In this document: positions 40,701 to 52,700 of the stretch, one piece after another | Position numbering within the stretch: position 1 is the first letter of the stretch | Layout of the letters: every line of letters starts with the position of its first letter | Origin: Orthonyx spaldingii | Taxonomy: Eukaryota > Chordata > Aves > Passeriformes > Orthonychidae | DNA: 64,000 nucleotides | Assembly: GCA_013397795.1 (NCBI GenBank) | Contig: VZTJ01004023.1 | Span: 1,113,422-1,177,421 of the forward strand | Direction: 5' to 3' | Notes under the pieces: model-generated | What the model was told of the DNA's origin: nothing | The model's database searches: none | What the model saw: only the letters and a program-made list of their open reading frames with translations | Program-made: the position numbers and the translations under genes

Positions 40701-43700
40701 TTCTGTGTTTTTCAACTACTGCTTCTTTTGAAGATTTGTGGTTGAAATTTCATGGCAAAACCCCAAGCATAGGATAGTTGAGACCCTGTTGTCACCTTTT
40801 GCTCATGCCATGGGTGGAAAAGAATTAGTTTCTTTCTGTGACAGAGGCAACAGGAGCTTGTCTATATAAGCAGCTGGTGTGGAGGAAACTGCTGTGGAAC
40901 AGCTTGAGAAGCAGCAGGATGTGCAGCACCTGGTCTGGACTTCTATTCAGGAAAGAAGACAAAGTGACAGCAGATTTACAGGTAGTAAGAAGCAGCATAA
41001 TGTACTTGAGGAGAAGTCAGCCTACAGTGCTTGAAGCTCAGTGCCACATCCTGCCTCTCCTTGAGACTCAGTAGGGCAAACTTGCTCTTACACTTGCAGA
41101 TTCCAAAGATGGATGGAAACTCCTAACTGGTTTTGGCTACTATGTACATGTCTCTCTTGAGTACATTTTTGGTGGCCTTTGTGACTGATTTCTCGTTGTT
41201 ATTTAATGCAGTTTGTAGGCCATCAAGAGGCTAAGGTGATATGTAACTTGACTGGTTATATTGAACAAAATTGGATTCTCTGGCAAGCTGGAAATGAAAC
41301 CCATGCTTTTGTCCAGCCTATTTTGCAGTCACTAAGTAATCTCAGGCATTAGTGTTCAGTAGAGCAAATAATTGCCTTCCTTCTAATATGAGAAATCAAC
41401 TGGCAATATTATTTTTGAACATGTCTAGTGAATGGACCTGGGCTGCCTCTGTCATCTCCTGCATGTTTGCCCTGCAAAGAATAAAAAACCAAGGGGCAAT
41501 TTCTTTTTCATGTTTATGTCTGAATGGTATCTAAATACAGCAATTTTTTCTGTATTTAGCTAGAAGGGGAGAAGAAGCTATTTGTAGCTCGTGGCTACAC
41601 TGGGACTTATACTTTTTTCTTTTCTTCCATACAGCAATTTCAGTACAAGGTCACCATGTGTCCATTATCAGCCAAGTAGAATATCAGTTAACAGATGAAC
41701 AAAGGCAAGGGCTTAATAGGATTCTCTGTTTAAAAAGTTACCCAGCACAATAAAGGGTTATCATACTTGTAAATAGTGCTGAAATGCAGTCTGTGCACCT
41801 CCCAGTAGTATTGACATGCTTTAAATTCCTCCATTGCATGGATAAGGCTGACAATATCACCAGGATTTTGAAGAGTGAAGGAGCAGAAAACTGCCCATGA
41901 AGAGTATTGTAAATAGATGTGAAACCCTCATGGGTGTAGGAACTGAGGCACAAAGTCCAAGTGAAAATATGTCCCTAGGTTGACATGTCATGGTGTGTTG
42001 TGTGTGTGTGCAAGCTCTGTATACCAAAGCCATGGCTTGTTACTCTTGAGTTTTCTCATTCTCCATTAGACCTTTTAAGTCTTCAGACAGACTTCAGGAT
42101 TGTTGGATGTTGCTTTTCAGTGGTGCTCCAATCTTTCTTATGTTTTGGTGGCAGGCAGGTTCTGTTAATGAGATTTGTCTGCATCGCAACTCCTGATCTC
42201 TTTCACTTCCCCCTATCCCAGAAAACATGTCCTTTCCCAATCATCCCCCACACCATGGTGGCATTGGTGCCCTGATCTTTAGTGGAGCTGCAGAGTGGGC
42301 GAAACAGAGTCCAAAGAGGTGAGAGGCTGGAGGCTGAGGCTGGAAGGCACCCACAGACGTCGTCCAGCCTGAGCCCTGAAAGCAGGGGCACTCAAGCAGG
42401 CTGCCAAAGACCATGGCCACTTGAGTCTTGAGTATCTTCAACAATGAAGAATCTGTAACTTCTCTCAGCAGCCTCTTTCATTGTTCAGCTGGTGGAGATC
42501 TTCTTTCTGGAACCGCACCTGCAACTGTATAATTGGGTCTGGGTGTTCTCTGGCAATAAATTGTAGAAGACTTAGCATAAAATCAGGCTCTGAGGCAACA
42601 ACTGCAGTACTTCTGCCTGTTGAAACAGAACTGGGAGTAGAAAACCTTCAGAGAAACCTTTTTGAAGGTTATCCTTTGTGTTCCATGCTGCTGTTAGGTG
42701 AAAGAAGACTGATCATTGTTATATGCTCTATGCTACAAGCAAAGAATGACTCACACCAAAGGCCTAAAAGAGAGTCTAAAGCTCTAATGTTGTGAATTGC
42801 AGTAATGGCTAATAAGCAGTGATGATTTTTTTTTAAAATACAAGTTAGACTGGAAAACATCCATGGCTATAAACAGCATGGCTTTAGTCATAGGTTTGAG
42901 CAAAGGAGATGTAAGCAGTGCACATTTATGTGTCTCAGATAAAACTTTTTTCATCTCAGGGTACTTTACAGACCTGTGGAGTCTTATTTTGACTTTCTCT
43001 AGAACAATTTCATTTTAGTAATATGAAAGGGTTTTAAGCTCAAGGCAACATATCAGAATGTAGGGCCTAAGTGAGCCAAAATAACTTTTCTATTAAGTTA
43101 TTCCTGAAATTTTTCTTTTTAATAATGACCAAAAGATACCACTTCTGAAAAAGTTTTAGTGTGGGGGTTTTTGTTTGTTTTGGTGGCTTTTGTTTTGTTT
43201 TGTTTTGTTTGTTTGGGGTTTTTTTGCAAAACACTACTCTAGAATGCTAAAGCTGTTCAAAGTCTTTTAACAGGCTTTAGGCCAAATCAAATATCATCTC
43301 TCTCTCTCTCATGTCTCCAAATTTGACTGGACCAGATGTGATCTGTTCACCCACTCAAGTCTAAAGATGGCATGGAAGTAAAAATGAGCACTTTTTGATA
43401 TGTTGATCTGGCAGAAAGTAGACCATGTATTCATCTGTAGTCACCAAATTGTAAACTCTGGGGATTTAGTAACATCCTGTTGATACTACTAATTTGAAAC
43501 CAGATCCCTACACTGTGAGTACCATACTTTGTGCAGAGAATATTGATAAATACAACTCATCTTTCTACTTGAAAAAAGATTCATATCTCGTTTTAATGTG
43601 GACTACAAGCTAAGCTGTTTTCTAGATTTTTAAGTTATACTTTAGCGTGGTATTCCAGACCTGGCCAAACTGCAAGGATGCCTTTAATTCTGAAGCTCTG

Positions 43701-46700
43701 TGAAGGATTTTGTCTTGTCTTAGCTGTGATGGGTCAGTAGGGCCAAAAGAAGCAAAATAGAGAAATTTTGTTCATGACTAAGGGAAAGGATCCTGTTTTA
43801 AAGACTCATTAGGAGCTTCTGGAAATCTGATTAGTGAGAGTAAGAGGCAGCTGAATTTTCTGCTATTTTTCAGAGGTGATTTAGAGACAATCCCCCAGAG
43901 TACCACGGTGTTTTAGAAATGGTTCCATCTAACAGCATGGGTGCATTCTGTGACTGAATTATCTCAGTATTTCATTACCATGCCAGGCACAGATACAGCA
44001 CAGATGCAGTGGCCTTTCTCAAGGATAAGAGCTATTTTTAGTAAGGGAAATGAGAATGTCCAAATAGATGTTTATTTTAGTGTTTCGTGCATCATAACTG
44101 TAGAAAAAGCTCAATGAAGAATCGTCTTGTTTCTCTAGGATCCACATCTTTGTTCAGCTATATTTAAGGCAACATGAAGGGGGCTGTTATTTCAGTGCCT
44201 TGGGATTCATTTGCAAAAAACACAGCAGCTTGTGCTGGCTTTCATCCAGTTTTGCTGCTGGCAAAACATGTCTCTTCAGTCTCTTTGTACTCTCAGCTAC
44301 ATGACCAAAATCCTGTTTAGCCAGTTTTTCAAACTGGTGTTCAAAGTCTGTCCTTCCCTCACCACCTTTCCTCTAAGAACTGTTTTAGGTTTCGTGGAGG
44401 ATATACCGAGCAGCTTGTTTGATTCTTCCTCTTCTCTCTGCTCAGTTTTTAATCTCAGCGTGGAATTAGTGAACATATCCCTTTAAATATGGAATGACTC
44501 ATCAGAGCTTTACCAGAGAGACTGATCTGGTGGAATAAGCAATAAAGGTGGAGGGTGATGCTAATAGACTGGTTCAGTCAAAATGAGGGCTGGCTGCAAG
44601 ATGCAAGCAGGTAATTAACAGTGTGTAGCTGCTGTGAAAGGAGCAGAGGAACAGGGCAGACAGGGTGTGTGAGCTTGGTGGGGGAGGCGTAAGGTGGGGC
44701 AGCTTTGCCTGCTGAAGTGGGGGCGTGCTTGGAGGGCAGCATGAAGATGAGTGACAGCAGGTAAATAGCTGAGATGGTTTTTATTAGCAGAGTGAAGGAG
44801 ATGGGGATGGAATTTACGAAATGACAGAGTTGTGGACAGGTTGTTCAACATGTGAGACAGAAAAACGTAATGTAAATCTGGTGCTGGTCTTAACTTGTCC
44901 TTAGCTTGCTACATTTGGGTGGATGCCGGTTCAAGGCTGTCTTTTGAAATGCTGCCTGAAATCTGTGGTGCAAGAAAGGAGGCTGAAGATGGCTTTTCCT
45001 CGGGAATGCTGAATGGCTTAACTGATGTGGCTTGTTACGCTGAACAATGTGGCTTTGCAAACACATCTGCCCTGGCTGCTTTAACGCGTTTGACACATGT
45101 GTTACGTGTATTATGAGGGTCCAGTGTAGTCTCCAGCAACAAGAGCTGGTACCCAGCTATGCCTTTCATACTCAGCCTTTGCAGAATTAGGTGACATCTC
45201 ACGTGGAAGAAAGAAGCTACTTCAGGCTAATCTCAAATATCTGTCCTTCCTCTGGGACTGTTTTGCCCCGTGCTCTGATCCTGGGTGAATCTTCCCATTC
45301 ACGCTCTGCTACCCCCTCCTCTCCTCAGTTAAGCCATGCCACATTTAAGCTGTTTTGGATAAGGAAGGATTACTTATATCTCCTGACTATTCTTCCCACA
45401 GTCTTTTTGCTCTCTTCCAGAGCAGTACACCCCAAAGTTTGAAACAGGCTGTTTTTAAAGCAGAAGTTTCTAAGTAAGCTCTCAGCAAGGCCTGCCAGCC
45501 TCGTGGCAGTTTGTCTAAGGCACTTTAAGCTGCTGGCATGTGGTAAGAAAAGTAGAGAATTGTTTTGACATGTTGATTGTTCCATTGGAAAGGAGTTTGC
45601 AATGTTGGCTGTTATCACTGACATTTAATAAATATGCAGTGCAAATACTTATGCTCGGTAAAAACAAAAATAAATGCTGATCCTTGGGAGTTCTTTAAAC
45701 CTTAGTACACTTGGAATACTGGGCTTATCAGTGTCCTTATGCAATATTTTACTACTCTGGCATCTTCTCAGTACGGCTTCTGAAAATATCTGTGTTGTCT
45801 TTCCAGCTGTAGGTTATGTGGGAAACACCACTTAGAAAAAAATGTGAATATTTCAGTGCAACAGTCTTGATTTTTACAAACTTGACTCACACCATTTGAC
45901 CTGAGCATTTCCTCCCTGGTACAAATATTTTTCTCCTTTTGTTTTCTTTACTTGATGAAGACTTCTTGAACTACCATTCTTACGTTTTGTGTGTACAGCA
46001 GGAGGCTGCTTACATTTGCTGCTTCCTTCAAATTGTCTGCGTTGGATTTCTTCTTGTATCTGATCAAAATAGCTCCCTAACTGCACTCTCTGTATTGGCT
46101 CTTGAGCATCTTCAGAAGCACAGGGTACAAAGTTGAAGGTTTGGGGAGTGTTTTATTACTGTTCATCAGTAAGACTCTGCTTCCTTTTGGCAAGAATCCC
46201 TGTGCACCCTCTGGAGGCTGATTCCTATCATCGTTTCCAATCCCTTTTTACAAATATTTGCTCTTTACTGTGCCCATTAGTTTAGAAAGAAACTAATAAG
46301 TTGCTGCTTTGGTAAGAAGGCAATTCTCCTGGTGTGTGTTATTGTGGTGAGAATATTTGTTGTTGGTCTGTGACTGTGGCCATCCACAGAACTACTTTTC
46401 TGAAGTGGTTCCTCTGGAGTCCACTGGAATTTTCTTCTTTTTCTGATGTTTACACATCAACTGAAGTATTTTGAGCTCTCTCAGATCTCAATTTTCTGAC
46501 TTTAAATCATCGTTGAACAATAACTTGCTTTAAAGCCTCAGGTTCTTCAAGACTTCAGCTTGTGGTAGGAACACAACCTGTACTAGCAATTGGGAGGAAA
46601 TGGGCTTTGTGAATCTGCACGAGTTTGGTTTGGTTGATTTTTATTTAGTGAATTAGTTATTTTGTCTGTGTGTGGTGCGTTTGTTCTTTTTATGTGTTTT

Positions 46701-49700
46701 GGTAGTGTGCAGAGAATTGCACTATAAAGGTTTTTTTGAGGGGAGTTATTCACGCTTCCTATAGTTTCAAATATGTTCTCTGCTATTAAATAACTTCACT
46801 TTATAGATATATTTGTATCTATATCTGTAACTATATCTGCAAATGAAGCAACTTAACACAAGGTGCTGAGCTGGTTGCCCCTCCTTACCCAGGTCTGCTC
46901 CCCAGTTCCCTGTTTTGATGTGTAATACCCACTCCTACAGGATTCTGAACTCCAAATGGTAGTGGAACTCTGGTCAGCTGCCCAAGCCTAGAAACGGGCC
47001 TGGATTGGATTGAGCAGTTATTTTGAAATAAAGCCTGGGTAATCATGTCTCTGCTCCTTCTAAATCATGTTTAGTACATGATTCCTCCCTTGTGGAGCCT
47101 TTACCTTTGGGCTGCAGGTGCTGCAGCACTTGTTCATGCTGAGTTCTGTGTAGCTGTGGGATCAGGTCGTTAGGACATTGTCTTTCCTGAGCAGAGACTG
47201 CAATGATGTAAAGTGTCACACATGTTATGATAAAACAAACCAACTCTCTTTTCTCCCCATACACAGGTTAAGAGACAGCACAAAGTATTGTCTGAGTCTC
47301 AAATCAACTTGTAATTTGCTTTTGGGGGTGGTTGTGTTGCAGTTATAAGTTGTTGCTGAGAGCAGTGGGTAGCTACTGCATTGTGATATTAATTATTGCT
47401 TTGTTCGTGAGGTGATGCTTTCCTGGGAGGGAGTAGAATCAAGAGGGAAGCTTAGAAAAACTGTATTTGTCCCCAAGCTGCTGCTTACTGATGTGCTACA
47501 TGCAGGTACTATACATGTTAGTTGACTGTTATGAACCAGGAGTTTAACACTGGTATAGAGTAATAAAAGGCTGAAAGCTGTTATGTATGTAAGGATGGAA
47601 AATAACGGTGAACAAGATAACTGGAGCCCTTTCCTCTGGGGAATTAATCTGCTGGGGGTTACCCATCCTAGAGGCAGGGACTAATTTTGTTTAATCTAGT
47701 ATTTGTTACACTGTATCTCTACCAAGACCATTAATTAGCTTAGAGGTGACTTGATTATAATTTCACTTTTGAAGGTATTAGATCACTATTTGTTTGGCTT
47801 TTCTTATTATCTTACTTTTGAAACATTAGTAAATCCTGATGGGTAGCTTTTTTTCCTTTTTAAGTTAAAAAAAAATAAATTATTAAAGAAATAACCAAAG
47901 TCAAAGGTGACATAGGTGAAGAAACGGTATTGCAAAATCAGTGTTGTGATTGATCTTGAACGTTCTTTCAAATATTTAATAACTTAAATGACAGTTAGTC
48001 CAGGTTTTGTACATTACCAGTACAATATGATGACCTTTCATATGAACTCATAATTCTGCCATATCTTCCTAATTAGTCTTTTTACAATATTCTGGGTGTT
48101 CTTGTTTTCTATTCCACAATTGCATGCAGTTTATTTGCTTACTTTTATCAGGAGCCCATGGCAGTTTTCCATCATGTTTTTTTCGAAAACTTTTGCAAAA
48201 TGTTGAATTACTTTATCTCCTTTAAAAAAACCCCAAACCTGCTGAAGCAATGGTAAAGTGCATGAAATTATCAGTCAGTAGAATGAAATTTATCACTTTG
48301 TTTTCCAGTTTAGTCAGCTGGTATCCAGTGATTTGAAAGTACTTGGAAGGAGCTCTTACACACTCTGCAGTGATGGCCAGTTACTCATTCGACAAGTTCT
48401 CCACCCAGAAACGTCCAAGAAGGTACGAGATCAGAGCTGTGGCAGAGGGGCAGCACTGGGAGGGGAGTGACACAATTCCCCCTTGGGAATTAGAGTGTTC
48501 CACGACTATTGAAGATGATCCCCTCCCTGTTTCAGCCCTGAGTAGCAGAGTAATTATTTTAGGCACTTACTCTTGAAAATCAGCCACACTACTTGGACTC
48601 CCAGATGAGCATAAGGAAGAGGAAAATTAGGAAAAACAGGATTGAGACAGAAACAATACAAGTACTTTGAATTTTGTGTGTGGAGTGGAAACAGAGATAC
48701 AGATCAAACTTCAGCAGAAGTGATGGAGAACTATTGCTTTGCTTAGGCTTGTGTTAAACCAGTGTCCTGGGGAGGGTAAGCACACAGGCAGTGATGTGGC
48801 CTGGCAGTGGTTCCCCATCTGCATTTATTCAGTGGGAAGCAGAGCTACAGCTTATTTGCTACTCCCACATGAAGCAGCAGTTTCTACTCCAGGTTCCTGG
48901 AGGGTTTAGAGCAGCCTGTCATGCACAGGGAGGAGAACTTTGCCTTTGTGCAGGGTGGTGGCTCTTGAGTTTGCTGGCTTAGCAGGGCCTGCAGGAGCCC
49001 CACAAGAATGACAGCTACTGACATGGAAGGAGCTGGCCAGTTGTAGGGTTTTTTCTGAAAGCTGCTGAAAGATATTTTGTATTCTGTAACAATAGTTATT
49101 TAAAATTTGTCGTCATGGTTTGGTACAAATCTGCTTTTCAATGTAGCTGCAAAAGATAAAATAGAGTGTCCAAAATGGGAATTAAACAGCAAAATGTAGA
49201 TATTTTAAATTATTTTTTTCCAGCCATTCTCTCCAGCTGTTTTTCATGGGTCTGACTCCCAGAAGGTATTTGACTTTGTTCATGTAGAGATCCAGTTCTA
49301 TAGAGTTATGGAATTTGAACTGTGTTACAAAGGAACCAAACTGCTCTGTCACGGACAAGCTGGAGATGTGAAACTACGTGATTTTTGAGTGTCTCATTCA
49401 GTTCAAAACTATTAATTAAAATTTAAAGGGATAGTGTGTACAAAAGAAACATTTTTGCCTTCCTTGCAGAACTTCTTGCTGTCAGACTGCTTCTATTCCT
49501 TTTATGATCTGCGCAAAGAATTTCACACTTGCTACCCTAGTTCAGCCGCCGTGAAAGATCAGACTATCAAGACCATGGCAGAATGTATCCTTTTGTTGCA
49601 GCTTTTATGGCACAATCAGTTAAGCTTCCTTAAGTTTTATCTCCGTGATTGTTACAGAGTTTACAAGAATGAAACCCACAGGGTAAAGTGAAAGGAATGT

Positions 49701-52700
49701 CTACTTAAATGTGTGCTGGGGGACTGGCTCTGCTTATCCTTTTTTCCCCCCAAATTGAATCTAACTGATTTCTAAAACATATTTAGTAAATCTACCAAAG
49801 CGTCACTTGCATTGGTACTTAAAGGAAAAGCTGAGCTGTCAGTGGGCCTTTTCAGCACTGGACTGCAAGTTTCTGCTGTTTGCAGATAATAAGTTACCTT
49901 GCATGATCCTGACTGAGCTGGGTTTAAAACAAAGCAAAAACAAAACCCAAACAATACCCTTCATCGAAATTCAAATTAGAAGGATTGTTGTGATCCATCT
50001 GAATGGGATTGAAGTTCAATTAGGTTTAAAGTGATAGGAACTTATTCAGCTTTTTCAAACTATTAACACTGAAATTATGTAAGCTCTCAATAGTTTTCAA
50101 ACTGTTGACTGTTAAAGTGAATATTAACCAGTTTATGAGCAGAGTAACATGTCTAATAACCACATGGCCCTGCCAAGACCAGCACATTTGATTACTAGTT
50201 CTGTGTTAAGATCAGGAAAGCCTTATGACTTGTTTACAAATGATTGTGCAAGTCTGTTATTTTCTATGATCGCCTGTTTAGATCTAGGCTTAGGGACAGA
50301 TGAAGCCGAGGAGGACTTTGGCGTGTGGCAAGTGAAGACCATGGTGGCTATCATTCTCAGCATGCTCTCAGAAGGTTGTAGTAAGTTAACTATTCATACT
50401 GAATGCTGAAATCTTTCTTTTCTGAAAGAATTGGCAGTGGTACTGTCGTTCTTAAATAATCTCTGACCCTGGTTACATTTAAACTTCCTGTTTTGTCACA
50501 GATCATGTATTTACTGAGCCTGAAACTGTGAAATACAAGTATGAAACAGGTCCTTGGTAAGTGCCCTTGTCACGGTTGTTTACAAGCAAAGATGAGTTTT
50601 GTGTACAGCAAGGAAAGCTCATGATTATTTCCCCGTGGTCATGTGAAAGCAGGCTGGCTCCTGAGAACAGTACCAGTGCACTCAGCAGTCACTCCAGTGC
50701 AGACAGACTGTGGCTGGCATGCTGAATGCTGTACTTTAGTCCATCTCTTTAAAGTCACTGCAAGTTAAATGCTCTTTGTTCTCTTGCTTCTGTTTTGCGT
50801 GGCAGCGAGGCTGGCTTATCTTACCCAGGCTGAAGAAATATTTGTGAACTTTCCCTAAGTCAACAGGACTGATGGCCAGTGCACCCTGTATGAGCTGAGC
50901 TCGTGGTGCTTCCCAAAGTGGTTTTACATGCTGAATTGGGTGTTTGGTTTAGGGAAGAAGGAATAGGATGGCTTGTTCTTTACAAATGCATTTCGGTGAC
51001 CAGACAATTAACTTTCTTAGGCATAAGTAATTTTTATTGCTTGGATTGCTGAATCTTTCAAATAAAATTAATCCAGGTCCTTATTACTTTACATTGGGAC
51101 AGTTTTTCTATTTTTTCATTTAAGGAACTGCAGTGTGGTGACAACATTGTGCACCTACAGTGTTGTAGATATCTATCAATTGTCCAAATTATCTTCCCTT
51201 TCTTTATTGAAAGGAATAATGGAGATAGAAGAGTCTCAACAGCAAATATGCTCCCAATTTACAATTAAAATAGTTGCAATCTGAAATTTGGTAAAATATT
51301 GGAAAACCTAGATTAAAGGATTAAAGCTTACTTTGGCCTTTTTTTTTTTTTTTTTTCTTTCTATGCAGTAGTAAATCTGAAACTGTGGACAGTGAGACAG
51401 TAATACGTGCCAGAGGTTTGCCATGGCAGTCTTCAGACCAGGATATTGCTCGATTTTTCAAAGGACTCAACATTGCCAAGTAAGATAAGGAGAATTTGCC
51501 TTGCTTTATCACTTTGCCTTTAATAGCAAGTTCCTTTGATATTTGTTTAACACACATCCCCCACACTCCCCACCGGAGTCCTTCAGTCTTTCCCCACTTG
51601 ACCCCTTCCCACACTGTGGTCATGACAACTGAACAGGTTCACCAGCCTTAGGTGTGAAAGAAAGAGGTTTGAAATGTGTGAAGAAGAAAAGAGACTTATC
51701 AATTGAAAACCAGTATACATTCATTTATTGCTAGTATCTAAAGGGAGAAACTCCTATTGCATTAATCGAAGCAGAGGCCAGGATATGAAAAAAGCTTTAA
51801 TTTTGTGCCAACTCTTGGTTGTTCTTCTATACCTCCTAAACAGGCCAGATTGAGAAACTTCCAAGTACAGTTTGGAAGAAATTATCATAGAACTCATGTG
51901 TATACCTCTGTACAGATATATGTGTATACTATGTATGAAAATACAGATACTATATATGCATGTGTACACTATATATGTGTATACTATATATGAAAAGAGA
52001 GTGAGTTTATTTAGCATACCTGTCACTTAATATATATATTCCAGATCTCCAACACTGAGAAAATATATTTTTTTTATTTAGAATGATGAGGGAATTCAAA
52101 TGTGCATCTCTGAGATAATAGGAAGGACAAATTTGCATCTTCATGGGGATTGAGAAAGTGGTGAACAACATGAGGTCCACGGTCTCAATGAAGCAGATTA
52201 AAATCAGATTAAAGTATAATTGTGTTACCACAAAAATGAAATTAAATTGTGGATAGTATCAATTGCTTTTTCAATCTGTAACCTGTGTGTTAAAGTCTGA
52301 TTCCTTTACACAATTCCTTCCTATTCTTACACAATTATTTATTAAATATATTAAAGATTCAGACTAAACTTATGTTTGTTGGTTTTACCTTCCAGAGGTG
52401 GTGTGGCTCTGTGTCTGAATTCCCAAGGAAGAAGAAATGGGGAGGCTTTGGTTCGGTTTGTCAATTCTGAACAGAGAGATCTTGCCTTGGAAAGGCACAA
52501 GCATCACATGGGTAGCAGATACATCGAGGTAAAAAGCTGTGGCTTGAAACAAATCTTTACAGAGAAAGATGAATACTTTAGGCTATGTTCTCACTTAAAG
52601 CCAAACTGCACTTCTTTTTTTGCATGAAGTACCAAAACACAATTCTCTTGCTTCTGAAAGAGTGTATGTGGTTTAAAGTTGAGTGTTGTGATTTTCATGT

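Larger units (their letters stand above)
30083..48308 (+). other. ESRP2 intron 2 (18.2 kb)
   Basis: By far the largest intron in the window. It holds two CR1 fragments in opposite orientation (36318-36420 sense, 42322-42560 antisense), poly-T runs (31141-31180, 31768-31796), a TTTTG-rich low-complexity tract (43161-43226) and a short TC repeat near 43297. No extra exon or nested gene is recognised. Confidence 0.85.

Noticed and set aside
42185..42795. Overlapping open frames on both strands near 42200-42860
   Set aside because: They overlap the antisense CR1 fragment and its flank. They show no conserved coding content.
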